From positions 1-64,000 of the forward strand of contig JAGAJO010000012.1 of the NCBI GenBank assembly GCA_017626015.1: a stretch of DNA of 64,000 bases. The letters are read 5' to 3'. Source of the stretch: Ruminococcus sp. GTDB lineage: Bacteria; Bacillota; Clostridia; Oscillospirales; Ruminococcaceae. The notes under the pieces were generated by a model, which was given only the letters and a program-made list of their open reading frames with translations, was not told the DNA's origin and searched no databases. Both the position numbers and the translations under genes were made by a program. Positions 32,453 through 42,800 of this stretch are shown one piece after another. Every line of letters begins with the position of its first letter. Position 1 is the stretch's first letter.

Positions 32453-34168
32453 TTAAGCCGTTACTTCATCAGTGTCATACGAAATGGCAGCATTGTCGAA
32501 ATCGAAGTCATAATCATTGTCAAAGTCGTAATCGTCATCGAAATCGTAGTCATCGTCAAAGTCGTAATCATCGTCGAAGTCGTAGTCATCGTCGAAGTCG
32601 TAATCGTCATCGAAATCATTGCTGCTGTTGGACTCAAAAAGCATAGTGTACAACTCATCGCCGAGGACGGTCTTAAGATTTGCTGTAAAGCCGTCTGTGT
32701 CGCAGCCTTCGAGATATGTATTCAGCTGAGTCTCGTCCAGAGCATCATAAATATCGCCGGTTGGAACAGTTATATCCGAAGCCTCAGTTTTGGAAACGTC
32801 GATATCAGCCGTGATAAACGATTTGCCGTTCATGCCAAACTCAACAGTAAGATCAACAGTCTCATCATCTGACGAACCTGACTTTATCTCTACCCAGCCG
32901 GAAACTGCCTGCTCACCGCCTGTAAAGTTACCGTCGATCCTTACTGAACCCGTAAAGGACTCGCCCGACTCCTTAAGATCCGAGACCGTATAGTCGATAA
33001 CAGCTACCTCAGCGCCGTCTTCTGTCACCTTCATTTTATATCCGCCGTTAAGCACATCATTCTCGTTCTTAACGGAACCGTAGATAGTCATGCCGCTGTT
33101 GTCGCCTGAATCAAACGATACATCGAGACCTTCGCCCTTATCATCCGAAGCGGTAATGAACTTCAGCTCGCCCTCTTCGCCGTCGGGGGTCATATTAAAG
33201 CCCGCAAAATCTCCGTCAGCGTTCTTATACACAATAAGCTTCACCGTATCCGTACCGTCATCATCAGCGTCGATATCGGTGTCGTCAGCATCGTCGTTGT
33301 TGAGATCCGCCTTCATATCGTCGATCATTTCCTCGTATGTAGGAGTAGCAGAGCTGTACTCAGAGCCGGTTTCAACAGATGCTAAAGAACCGTATACAGA
33401 CTCAACGCCCTGATCGTAAAGCTTTTTGAGATTTTCATCCGTCTTAGCCTTATCAAGAACAGCATTGATTATCTTCTTTGCGTCCTCCTCGGTGATCGTA
33501 TACTCAACAGAGCTGTACTCGTATCCGATGCCGTCAATATCTCCGCTGAGCTTTTCACCGTCCTTGCCCTCGGGAGCATTGTCCTTGATGACTTGCTTAT
33601 ATCCATCAAGACTTGCCTCAAACGCCTCAAAATCGAATTCGATCTCATTCTTCTCCTGAGACTGTCCGTCAAGACTCATACCAGACTCTTCCTCAAGCAT
33701 TGTCTTGAGAGTATTCATATCCGCCTTGAGGTAAGCGTCAGAAAGCTCGGGGATCTTTGCGTATACAGCATTATCATCTCTGGAATATACAGCATTGAGC
33801 GAAGCAAGCTTGCCCTCTCCGTAGGATACGCTCATATCCACACCGGTATTTTTACCCTTCTGCTTTGCAGATGTCGAGACAGTAACAGGCAGATAGCTCT
33901 GTCCGGCGATCTCGGTAAAACCGTCTCCGAATGTAAGCTTTACACTGGCGTCATAAGCAAAATCCAATTCTCCGTTGATCGCTTTTTCCGCTGTGTCAAG
34001 GGTGTTGTTGATGTTATCCGCAACATCGCTCAGCTTTGTATTGTCTTCCTTGGAAGTTTTGGCATTGTCGGCGTCTTTATTTACAAAATAGTAACCCACG
34101 CCGGAACCGACTATCGAAAGCCCAAGAATGCCCGCCAGCACTGGCGTAAGAACATTATTCTTTACCAT
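32453..34168 (-). CDS. Membrane-anchored extracellular protein with C-terminal Asp-rich repeats
   Basis: 571 residues. One N-terminal transmembrane anchor (about residues 8-29, VLAGILGLSIVGSGVGYYFV) is followed by a largely beta, Asp/Glu-rich ectodomain with internal LTFGDGF/VEFGMNGK-like similarities. The tail holds about seven copies of the hexapeptide DFDDDY (residues about 520-560). The many Asp residues suggest Ca2+ binding or a charged surface extension. No enzymatic motif or named family recognised. A good minus-strand promoter lies at 34221-34249. Confidence 0.75.
   Translation of the reverse strand: MVKNNVLTPVLAGILGLSIVGSGVGYYFVNKDADNAKTSKEDNTKLSDVADNINNTLDTAEKAINGELDFAYDASVKLTFGDGFTEIAGQSYLPVTVSTSAKQKGKNTGVDMSVSYGEGKLASLNAVYSRDDNAVYAKIPELSDAYLKADMNTLKTMLEEESGMSLDGQSQEKNEIEFDFEAFEASLDGYKQVIKDNAPEGKDGEKLSGDIDGIGYEYSSVEYTITEEDAKKIINAVLDKAKTDENLKKLYDQGVESVYGSLASVETGSEYSSATPTYEEMIDDMKADLNNDDADDTDIDADDDGTDTVKLIVYKNADGDFAGFNMTPDGEEGELKFITASDDKGEGLDVSFDSGDNSGMTIYGSVKNENDVLNGGYKMKVTEDGAEVAVIDYTVSDLKESGESFTGSVRIDGNFTGGEQAVSGWVEIKSGSSDDETVDLTVEFGMNGKSFITADIDVSKTEASDITVPTGDIYDALDETQLNTYLEGCDTDGFTANLKTVLGDELYTMLFESNSSNDFDDDYDFDDDYDFDDDYDFDDDYDFDDDYDFDNDYDFDFDNAAISYDTDEVTA
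32494..32620 (-). repeat. 18-bp coding tandem repeat
   Basis: About seven units of 18 bp encoding DFDDDY, differing mainly at third positions (GTCATCGTCGAAGTCGTA-type units on the + strand). Such arrays change length by slippage, so copy number is likely strain-variable. Confidence 0.85.
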
Positions 34169-34220
34169 ATCCGTTTCCTCCTTAATGATTATATGTCTAC
34201 AATTATTTTATCATATCATA

Positions 34221-34249
34221 AATATATCATACATTTAACAATTTGTCAA
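34221..34249 (-). promoter_or_regulatory. Promoter of the acidic-repeat gene
   Basis: Minus strand TTGACA (34244-34249), 17-bp spacer, TATATT (34221-34226). The rest of 34250-34452 shows no gene. Confidence 0.65.
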
Positions 34250-34452
34250 TAGCTTAATTATTACAATTTAACTACGAATACAAAAACCCGTTTTTCCGCA
34301 CAAAGGCTTTTTATATTAAAAAGTTTAAACAAATAATCAATTAATATTAGGTCAGACAGGCAAAAGAAAATGTCTTGAAAAATCGGATCCTCTTATACCA
34401 TGGTCAGATCGGGTCATTCTTCACAGTCAAACAGTATAAATCATTTTATTTT

Positions 34453-35307
34453 TTAATTTACCGTCAAATTCCCGCATATCTGAAAAGAGATCACACCGAT
34501 AACACAAATTATGCTTCCGATCAGATTAAGCTTTGAATACGTCTCTTTCCGTATCAGACCTATTGCAAACAGGGTGACAAGTATCATCGGCTGAACAAAT
34601 GCATAATCCGAAAGACTTATGGATATTACAGCATTCTCGGCAAGCATACCCACCGTATTGGGAATTCTTGCAAGAATGACTTTGGCTGCGCCCCTTGAAT
34701 TTGTGTGTAATATATTTTTTGGATCGGCTGTCGGGAATGTTATCAGCGAAATTATTATCAGTGCAGGCAAAAGCTGCATTGTGGAAGAAGCGTATCCCGA
34801 AAAGCTTTTTATTATCAGTCCGTAGCTGTATTTTGAGACAAGATATAATACCAGCGGGATAACTATTTTGCGGTAATTTATCTTTTTGTCAGAACCCGAG
34901 CTTGCAATAAAAACAAGTCCCAATACAGTCACCGCAATAAAAAGAAATTTCGGAAAGCTTGCATTTGACCCGCAAATAATGTCGGTCATATAAGAAACGA
35001 ACAGATTTACCCCCAGCCACGCTTTAAGTTCAAATGCCGAAAGCTGTTCAAGCACCAATACGCTTGTCTGAAATTCAAGCATTTTACACGCAGCAATAAG
35101 CAGCACAGCCGCAAAAGCCTGCCATGAAAAATTAAAATAGATTTCCTGAAAAGGCAGGCTTAGCGCCAGAAAGACCGACATTGACGAACACATCAGAAAG
35201 GTAAATTCATTTCCCGAAAGCTTTGCGGTCGATGCGGCATATTTGTCGCTGAGGGAGGATATCGTGTAACAGCAGGTCACAATGAGCATCAGTGCAAAAA
35301 CGTTCAT
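34453..35307 (-). CDS. EamA-like DMT-superfamily transporter
   Basis: 284 residues with about ten hydrophobic helices in two halves, the drug/metabolite transporter layout (LEFQTSVLVLEQLSAFELKAWLG; the second half ends FAIGLIRKETYSKLNLIGSIIC). It starts 4 bp after the oxidoreductase stop, so it is the third gene of the isomerase-oxidoreductase-transporter operon. It may import or export the sugar or polyol handled by that operon. Confidence 0.82.
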   Translation of the reverse strand: MNVFALMLIVTCCYTISSLSDKYAASTAKLSGNEFTFLMCSSMSVFLALSLPFQEIYFNFSWQAFAAVLLIAACKMLEFQTSVLVLEQLSAFELKAWLGVNLFVSYMTDIICGSNASFPKFLFIAVTVLGLVFIASSGSDKKINYRKIVIPLVLYLVSKYSYGLIIKSFSGYASSTMQLLPALIIISLITFPTADPKNILHTNSRGAAKVILARIPNTVGMLAENAVISISLSDYAFVQPMILVTLFAIGLIRKETYSKLNLIGSIICVIGVISFQICGNLTVN

Positions 35308-35311
35308 TTTA

Positions 35312-36484
35312 TTACCATCTTACCTTCCAGCGTTCGTTAAGAGCAGCCTCTGTATCGGTATTTTCGGAATGATCCTTTTTAATATTTTCATTTCTGCAAA
35401 GCTTTTCAAGATACTGTTCAAACAGCTTTTCATCGGTGGGGATCTCCGCCCACCCGTTCGTCCACGAGGACAAATACGCTGCGTTTGAAATCGACAGAGA
35501 ATTAAGTCCCTCCCGACCGTCCGCAATAAGCTTTGTTCCGTCAAGAATAGCTTCCGCAAAGGTTTCAAGAATAGTGGAATGTCCGTCGGGGGCTTCTGCG
35601 GAATATTCCTCATATTCGGTTTCGGGACACGCAAACCCCTCCTTTGAAGTGAAACAAAATTCACGTTCGGGGATCTTGAGCTTCCACCATTTCAGCTTTC
35701 CGTTTTCAAGAACAAGCTTGCCAAGATCTCCCGAAATTTCAAGACGGTTAGTGCCGGGAGCTTCGCCCGTAGTGGAAATAAACGTTGCGGTTGCGCCGTT
35801 TTCGTATTCTCCGTAAATAGTAACATCGTCCTCAACGTCAATGTTGTGGTATTTTCCCGCAGTGCAGAACGCCCGTATCCTTTTCGGCATACCGAATATC
35901 CACTGCCACAGGTCAAGATTGTGGGGAGCCTGATTAAGCAGCACTCCGCCGCCTTCGCCGTTCCATGTGGCACGCCAGCTGCCGGAATCGTAATAAGCCT
36001 GTGTACGGTACCAGTTTGTGATTATCCATACAAGTCTTTTAGGCTTTCCGAGAGCGCCGCTCTGAACTATATCACGGGCTTTTTTGTAAATCGGATCTGT
36101 CCTCTGATTGAACATTATCCCGAATTTTACACCCGCTTTTTCGGCAGCCTCATTCATTTCCCGGACCTGTCTTGCATATACTCCTGCGGGCTTTTCGGTC
36201 AGAACGTGAATACCCCTCTTGAAGCACTCTATCGCATAGGTCGGGTGATCGTAATGGGGTACTGCAATAAGCGCAGCGTCAATAAGACCGCTGTCCAGCA
36301 TTTTGCCGGCATCGTCAAAGCAAGCCAGGGACGGCAGCTTTTTCCGTGCATTTTCAAGCTTCCGGAGATCAATGTCGGCAACAGCCGTAACCTCGACTTT
36401 GGGACATTTCCCGTCAATTACGTTCTGCAAATGTCCGCTGCCCATATTTCCTACGCCAATTATTCCAAGACGAATTTTTTTCAT
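35312..36484 (-). CDS. Gfo/Idh/MocA-family oxidoreductase
   Basis: 390 residues from ATG 36484 (GGGGAG 8 nt upstream). The N-terminal Rossmann fold has IGVGNMGSGH (near residue 10). The EKP motif HVLTEKPAGVYARQ (about 95) and GGGVLLNQAPHNLDLWQW (about 180), with the catalytic His region, follow. Members oxidise or epimerise sugars and cyclitols with NAD(P). It is flanked by a TIM-barrel isomerase and a transporter, pointing to a sugar or inositol-like substrate; the exact compound is not readable. Confidence 0.9.
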   Translation of the reverse strand: MKKIRLGIIGVGNMGSGHLQNVIDGKCPKVEVTAVADIDLRKLENARKKLPSLACFDDAGKMLDSGLIDAALIAVPHYDHPTYAIECFKRGIHVLTEKPAGVYARQVREMNEAAEKAGVKFGIMFNQRTDPIYKKARDIVQSGALGKPKRLVWIITNWYRTQAYYDSGSWRATWNGEGGGVLLNQAPHNLDLWQWIFGMPKRIRAFCTAGKYHNIDVEDDVTIYGEYENGATATFISTTGEAPGTNRLEISGDLGKLVLENGKLKWWKLKIPEREFCFTSKEGFACPETEYEEYSAEAPDGHSTILETFAEAILDGTKLIADGREGLNSLSISNAAYLSSWTNGWAEIPTDEKLFEQYLEKLCRNENIKKDHSENTDTEAALNERWKVRW

Positions 36485-36498
36485 AATAAGCACTCCCC

Positions 36499-37320
36499 TT
36501 AAAGTAATTCTTTTAAGGCTGAAACTGCCGCATCAAAAGCCTCTCCCGAAGATGAGTAGCAGTATTTTTCAGGCATTTTTCCATGGCTCTGCTCAAGCTT
36601 GTCAAAGCCCGAAAACACCGACAAGTGCGGCTCTATCGTCAGCACGTCCCCCTTATAATTTTCAAGAAGGAACGGTATGCTTCCCTCGCCCTTTCCCGCA
36701 GGAACGACCGAGCCGTCCGGCAATGCGTCCTTGATGTGCATATACTCAACGTACGGGGAAAGAATTTCCCAGGCGGCTTTTGTATCCTGTCCGCACTGAA
36801 TGAAATTTGCCGGGTCGAAAACCGCCTTTATTTCGGGGAATTTTTTATGTATTTCCCCGCACCGTGCCGCAATGTCGCCGTAGATCCCCTTTTCGTTTTC
36901 GTGGCAAAGGATAACACCGCTGCCGCTTGCCGCCGAGAGGAATTTTTCCAAGCGGAGCATTACCTCGTCCGTATATTTTTCGGCATTATCACGGGGAACG
37001 TAAAAGCTGAAAATCCTTATGTGCTTTGCACCTAAAATATTGGCAAGCCCGATACCTCGTTTGAATTTTTCCAGGTGTGGAGTAAAATCGTCCTCTATCC
37101 CGATCTTTCCAAAAGGCGAACCGACAGACCATACGGACAATCCGGAGTCCGACAGCTTTTTGCGTATCTCCCGAGCTTTCCCCTCTGAAATATCGGAAAC
37201 ATTTTCGCCGTCCACTCCCCTTATCTCAAGATAGTCTATACCATTTGACCTCATCGCAGAAATTTGTTTGTCAAGACAACTGTCAGCTTCATCGGCAAAC
37301 GCTGCAAGCTTGAATCTCAT
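36499..37320 (-). CDS. Sugar phosphate isomerase/epimerase (AP-endonuclease-2 fold)
   Basis: A 273-residue TIM barrel of the xylose-isomerase-like/IolE-IolI family. Metal ligands are suggested by CHENEKG (Glu), FDPANFIQCG (Asp), MHIKDALPDGS (His) and LTIEPHLSVF (Glu). It opens MRFKLAAFADEADSCLDKQI. First gene of the operon, with AAGGAGG before ATG 37320, and divergent from an AraC regulator. Confidence 0.9.
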   Translation of the reverse strand: MRFKLAAFADEADSCLDKQISAMRSNGIDYLEIRGVDGENVSDISEGKAREIRKKLSDSGLSVWSVGSPFGKIGIEDDFTPHLEKFKRGIGLANILGAKHIRIFSFYVPRDNAEKYTDEVMLRLEKFLSAASGSGVILCHENEKGIYGDIAARCGEIHKKFPEIKAVFDPANFIQCGQDTKAAWEILSPYVEYMHIKDALPDGSVVPAGKGEGSIPFLLENYKGDVLTIEPHLSVFSGFDKLEQSHGKMPEKYCYSSSGEAFDAAVSALKELL

Positions 37321-37354
37321 AAAAAATTCCTCCTTTAAAATTTATGTTGTAATC

Positions 37355-37434
37355 AGTATACTTCAAAATAATTTGCATTTCAATTGTTAATTTAAGCATT
37401 TTATATTGCAAATTCACGCACAATGTGGTATGAT
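37355..37434. promoter_or_regulatory. Divergent promoters of the sugar operon and its regulator
   Basis: Minus strand: TTGAAA (37378-37383), 17 bp, TATACT (37355-37360), for the isomerase operon. Plus strand: TTGCAA (37406-37411), 17 bp, TATGAT (37429-37434), for the AraC gene. The two -35 boxes are 22 bp apart, so one bound regulator could act on both. Confidence 0.65.
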
Positions 37435-37463
37435 CAAATAAAATCATATCAGGAGAAATATTT

Positions 37464-38279
37464 ATGGATATTTTGCAGGAATTCTGTTCAAAAGACTTAC
37501 ATACACGTTATGCCGTCAGTGAAGCCCCAAACGACAAGGATTTTACCATGCACGTTCACGAAAGCTGCGAGATATTTTATTTTCTTTCGGGAAATGCGGA
37601 GTATCTTGTAGAGGGTGCAAGATATCCCCTTGAGCCGGGAAGCCTTTTGATAATGCGCCCTACCGAATCGCACAGAGCGCGCATTCTCGGCTGCGAAAGA
37701 TACGAGCGTTATACATTAAATTTTCCTGTTTCGGCAGTTGACTGTATTGACCCGGAGCGCAGGCTTCTGAAAGCTTTTTTTGAACGTCCATTGGGAAGAG
37801 GAAATTTTTATACATCAGATAAAACCCGGCTTGAAAGGATTTTTTATGATATGTGCCGCTGTAACACAGATAATTACGGAAAAAGGTTGAAAATTCTGAT
37901 AAATCTTTTTACACTGCTTGATATTATAGACAAGGCATATCTTAAAAGGGACTCTGCAGAATATACCGAGCCGGAGAATCTTTCGGAACAGATCGTAGCA
38001 TATGTGAACGCTAATTTATTTAAAAAAATTTCTGTACCGCTGCTTGCGGAAAAGTTTTTTCTAAGCGTGTCGCAGTTCAGCAGGATATTTAAGCAAGCCA
38101 CGGGAGCAGCTCCCTGGGAATACATAACGATAAAACGGCTTACATCGGCAAAAGAAAAAATCCGCAGAGGAGCTTCGGCGCAGTATGCGGCTGAAAGCTG
38201 CGGATTTGGAGATTACTCGGCATTTTACCGTTCATACGTAAAATATTTTGGTCATTCGCCTAAAAATCACGGCGGGTGA
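37464..38279 (+). CDS. AraC-family regulator of the divergent sugar operon
   Basis: 271 residues. The N-terminal cupin has HVHESCEIFYFLSGNAEYLVEG and LLIMRPTESHRARI. The C-terminal AraC DNA-binding domain has ISVPLLAEKFFLSVSQFSRIFKQATGA and AAESCGFGDYSAFYRSYVKYFG split over two HTHs. ATG 37464 follows AGGAG. The divergent arrangement implies control of the isomerase-oxidoreductase-transporter genes by their substrate. Confidence 0.9.
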   Translation: MDILQEFCSKDLHTRYAVSEAPNDKDFTMHVHESCEIFYFLSGNAEYLVEGARYPLEPGSLLIMRPTESHRARILGCERYERYTLNFPVSAVDCIDPERRLLKAFFERPLGRGNFYTSDKTRLERIFYDMCRCNTDNYGKRLKILINLFTLLDIIDKAYLKRDSAEYTEPENLSEQIVAYVNANLFKKISVPLLAEKFFLSVSQFSRIFKQATGAAPWEYITIKRLTSAKEKIRRGASAQYAAESCGFGDYSAFYRSYVKYFGHSPKNHGG

Positions 38280-38307
38280 ACGGGATTTCTCGTAATTGAC
38301 CAAAACG

Positions 38308-38350
38308 AACCGGAGAGCAGCTATGATCGATGCTCTCCGGTTTCTCTTTT
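38308..38350 (+). terminator. Terminator of the AraC gene
   Basis: AACCGGAGAGCA (38308-38319) and TGCTCTCCGGTT (38331-38342), followed by TCTCTTTT. Confidence 0.85.
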
Positions 38351-38471
38351 AATATCCGGACATTTCAGATGTAAGTAAAATGCCGCTTGAATCTTCAGGA
38401 TCTACGCTTGCATAGTCATATTGCAGCAAATATGCGTCAGACAATACCGCACAGCCGTCTCCTTACAGCTT

Positions 38472-39572
38472 TTACTTTGCCACCTCTTTTAGTCTGTTAA
38501 CAATTCTGATAAATCTTTCGTCATTTCTGAAAATATCGTACCGCTCCTGCTGTAGCTTTTCAAGCAATATGGCGCTTTCGTTGCAGGTGTAGTTCTTGCT
38601 TGTAAGATTTATATTATATTCCAGTGTGTTTACTAGCAGGGAAGTATGCTTTATTTTAGGCGGAAGATCATCCTTTGCTATCGCAAACTCAGCGGCTTGT
38701 TCAAGATATAAAAGCGCATCCTCTGTTTTGTTTATTAGCAAGGACAAAGCCGCCATCAGGCGATAACTTTCAGATAAATAGCCATTTATAAAATGATAAT
38801 CTCCATCGTCGTAAATTATCCGGTAGACCTCATTTGTTTTATCAAGCATTTTTATACGTTCCTCGACTGTCCAAGGTTGGTCATGGAGGTAGTTTACATC
38901 CGCAAGCGCAATAATCGCAAGCCTAAGTGCTTCGGTAAAGCTCATTATTGCGGACTGTGCGCTTTTAGTTCTCTCTTCACCGCTTTTAAAACATGGCACA
39001 GTACTCTCTACCGTTTGAAAAAGATAGGGAAGTTTTTCCGCTTCTTCTATAGCCTTTTGGTTATTGCCGTTCCAAGAGTAATGATAACATAGGTTGGTTT
39101 GTACATAATTTCTGATCTCATTATCGGTGCAGTGCTCCAGAATTCTTTTGTCGATCTCAATAGCCTCTTCAAGATTTTTCTTTCGCATTTCCTGATCGAT
39201 CTCATCAAGAAATCCCAGCGAATCCGAAAGATTCATCATGAGACGAAAATCATTTGGAAAGCTTTTAAGTCCCTCTCTGCAAATGTCAATGCATTTCCGG
39301 ATATTTCCCGCAGTTCTGTTTTCCTCCCATATCTGTAGGATCTCGTCAAGCTTTTGCTTGTCTTTTATCTCGTTCATTCCGATAAGCTCGTCTGTGGTCA
39401 CTCCGAAGAAATTTGCAAGCACAGGCAGGAGCGTTATATCGGGATAGCCCTCGTCACGTTCCCATTTGGAAACAGCCTGAAAGGATACTCCGATAAATTC
39501 CGCAAGCTTTTCCTGAGTGATATTCCGCTCTTTCCTCAGTCTTTTTAAATTTTTTGCTACATTGATCTTCAT
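38472..39572 (-). CDS. XRE-family regulator with TPR-like sensor domain
   Basis: 366 residues. The N-terminal HTH is ITQEKLAEFIGVSFQAVSKW (about 18-37) with the Clostridia-type linker YPDITLLPVLANFFGVTTDELIG. The remainder is alpha-helical with TPR-like pairs (IRKCIDICREGLKSFPNDFR, NLEEAIEIDKRILEHCTD). Such proteins often sense peptides or metabolic state. It has no obvious partner gene; it borders the accessory region. Confidence 0.85.
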   Translation of the reverse strand: MKINVAKNLKRLRKERNITQEKLAEFIGVSFQAVSKWERDEGYPDITLLPVLANFFGVTTDELIGMNEIKDKQKLDEILQIWEENRTAGNIRKCIDICREGLKSFPNDFRLMMNLSDSLGFLDEIDQEMRKKNLEEAIEIDKRILEHCTDNEIRNYVQTNLCYHYSWNGNNQKAIEEAEKLPYLFQTVESTVPCFKSGEERTKSAQSAIMSFTEALRLAIIALADVNYLHDQPWTVEERIKMLDKTNEVYRIIYDDGDYHFINGYLSESYRLMAALSLLINKTEDALLYLEQAAEFAIAKDDLPPKIKHTSLLVNTLEYNINLTSKNYTCNESAILLEKLQQERYDIFRNDERFIRIVNRLKEVAK

Positions 39573-39808
39573 AGTATTACCTCCGTAAAATTAATTAACA
39601 GCGCTGTTTCTGATATTATTATACGGCTTACCGGGACTTTTTTCAATAACTGCTGCGTTGATTTTAATTCTACAGAGGGTTGAAAAATTCAAATTTAACT
39701 TTATTTTTTGCGTATGGCAGAAAAATAAAGCTCTGTATCCGAGAAGGATCATAGCACGGGAACTATCCAAATTATTGGACTAAAACATTCTCTTATGTCG
39801 TAAATAAA

Positions 39809-42800
39809 TCAAGTCAATTTGATTTGATCGTTTTTAATCTCTATGGTTTTTCTCTTTTCAAGATTTCTCAAAGCAATTTCAAATTGTCTTCTTATTTTTT
39901 GTCCAACTCTATTCCAATCATATCCATATTTAGCAGCACTTCTGATAAGATTGTCCTGCTTGCTGCTTCCATAACCGAGTTTCAACACTTTAAGTATGGT
40001 TTCTTCAAAATCACTTATCGGAATATCCTGAGGTTTATTACCAATATATTGAGACTGACACTGTTTCTTCTGCAGTGTTTCAGCTTCGGATCCTGTTTTT
40101 CCTGTAACATCTAAATATTCTTCAACTGATTTAACTGCTTTAGCCGGTTTGTGAGTTGATCCTTGGTAATTGACTATTGCATCGTTTATCGCTTTTATGA
40201 GCCGCCTTTTTTCGGATATGGTATCCTTTATCCAATCAGTAGACCAGATACGGTATATTGTCCAACCCATGTTTTCAAGTATAGTCTGGCGAAGCCTATC
40301 ACGTTCACGAGCAGTTCTTGCTGAGTGATATGTCGCCCCGTCACATTCTATACCTATAGCAAATCTTCCATCGTAATTAGGGTGATATACTGCCATATCA
40401 ATGCGATAACCAGAACAGCTGACCTGCGTTGCAACTCTATAGCCCTGTGAAGTTAAAAAATCAAATACCGATTCTTCAAAAGGCGAATCAAACCAAACAT
40501 CATTGGATACGTTTAATTCAGCTTTAAGCACTGTTTCACCGTTCATAGCGAAGTCAATATAATCCCTTAAAAGCTTAGGACCGATTGCGGAAACCCTATC
40601 AGCCTTTATGTCGGTGGGCAAAATAGAACCGACCAGTTTAAGATTATATCTAGCCCTGGTAACTGCAACGTTAAGTCTTCTTTCACCGCCGTCTCTGCTT
40701 AGCGGACCAAAATTCATAAGAAATTTGCCATTAATATCGTAGCCGTAACCAATACTGAAAATGATCGTATCACGTTCGTCTCCCTGTACAGATTCAAGAT
40801 TGCGTATAAAAAGCGGTTCATCAATATTATCCCTGAAATACTGCTCAAACTCGGGATGCTCTTGTCTGAATTTTATCACTTCATTTTCTATAACATTCTG
40901 CTGCTTTTCGCCAAATGCAATTATACCTATACTTCTGTCGGCATGATATGTAAAATGCTCAAGCAGAAGCTCTGATATTTTCTGTGCTTCTTTTTGATTT
41001 CCGCCATTGCCGCCTCTTTGATAAATCCCGTCCTCAACATATATATATTCAACTCCGATATCAGACTCTTTATTTACCGCTGATGGGAATGTAATAAGAC
41101 TTTTCTGGTAAATTTTGTAATTTGAAAAAGCTATCAGATGCTCATGCTTGCTTCTGTAATGCCAAAGAAGAGTTTGTGTAGGCATAATTGACGCTTCATC
41201 TAACAGAGATTCATACGCACCCGCATCATTTATTTCTTCTTCGTCTTCATACATTTCATCTGAGTCTGATGCAGAAGTGCTGAAAAAATTAGTCGGAGGA
41301 AGCTGTTTACTATCTCCTGCTATGATCGCTTGTTTTGCTCTGAGAATTGAACATATAGCTTCTTCTGTACGTACTTGCGATGCCTCGTCAAAAATAACCG
41401 TATCAAATCTGAAATCTGCATCACCAAAATAAGTACTTACCGAAAGAGGTGACATCATCATACATGGTTTTAATGCAGGCAACAATGACGGTATAGCTGC
41501 AATAAGCTTTCTTATCGGCATAAGCCTGCATTTCTTATTAAGCTCACGCTTTAATATTGCCGCTTCATCTCCGTTCCCCGAAAAGTTTAAATTTGGCAGT
41601 TGTTCAATAAGTCTGCCTTTGAGTATAGCCTGTGAGATCTGAAGATGTGATATATCAAGTTCTCTGAATTGCTCGATCCTCTCTTCCTGACGATCGTGAC
41701 GAAATCTGTTTATCTGATCATATTTCGGGATAACATTATCAAGCCATGATCTATAGAAGCACTTTTTATACGCTGGTACTATTTTCTTGCTGTCTAATTT
41801 CAGCTCGCTGATAATCAAAAGAAATTTTTCCAAGCCTTCCTGTTTAATCACAGCTACAGCATTTTTATAGTCTATAAGAGTTTCCAACTGATTAATATTG
41901 TCACGGCAATTTTCTATTACCTTAGAAAAACCGTCGATAGGTAATGCCAAAAACACAGATCTGTGTTCTTCATCAAATAAATCTGTGAAAGTCTTTGTCT
42001 GTTCATAAAAGCACGAGTTCCAGTCAGAAAGTCTGTTCTGTGCTTTTATTAACGAGTCTATATACCCTGCATCAGCTTTTAAAACAGATTTGATAAAATC
42101 TTGTGAAACATTCTGCGTCCTTGTGCTCTCTGCAAAATCATTTGTCCATTTCAATTTTGCAATAATATCTTCAAAATCACTTTCTTCGTTTACGTTCATT
42201 TCAATTACAGCTGTAATTTCTTCAAGAAGAACTGACAGCTCATCATTAAGCTGAGCCAGAAGCTTTTCATGTAAGGATACTATCTGCTTTAACTTCTCAG
42301 AAAAGGTGTCAAATGCACTCTTAAATTTCTGACGCTGCTGAGAAATATCATTTTGAAGCCTTGTAATTGTATCGGAATTTTCATTTAACTGTTCGTTGCA
42401 TAGCTGTATTTTTTCGGATATTTCTGATACAAAAGCTGTCTGGTCATCAAACAGCTTTTTCTTAGACTGTGCATCAGCAAGCATCTCCAGAAGCTCAACG
42501 GCCTTCTTATAAGATGTACGTTCGTTTGTTCTTGAATAGCTCCTGAGCATTTTACAATCTTTTCGATACTGAGAATTAAGAAATCTCATGAAAGAACGAT
42601 AATTATCATTAAACCTTATTTTCAGTTCGGATATATCTAATGTAAGGATATCTTCTTTATAAGTAACCGTTATTCGTCCATTTGCTGCATTGCTGTCTTT
42701 TTGGTACTCATCAAGCAATTCCTTTTGTGTGCGTTCATCTTCTGTAAGTCTTTGCAGTTTTTGTTTTGTTTCAACCTTAGCTGCTTCGACATCTCTCAGA

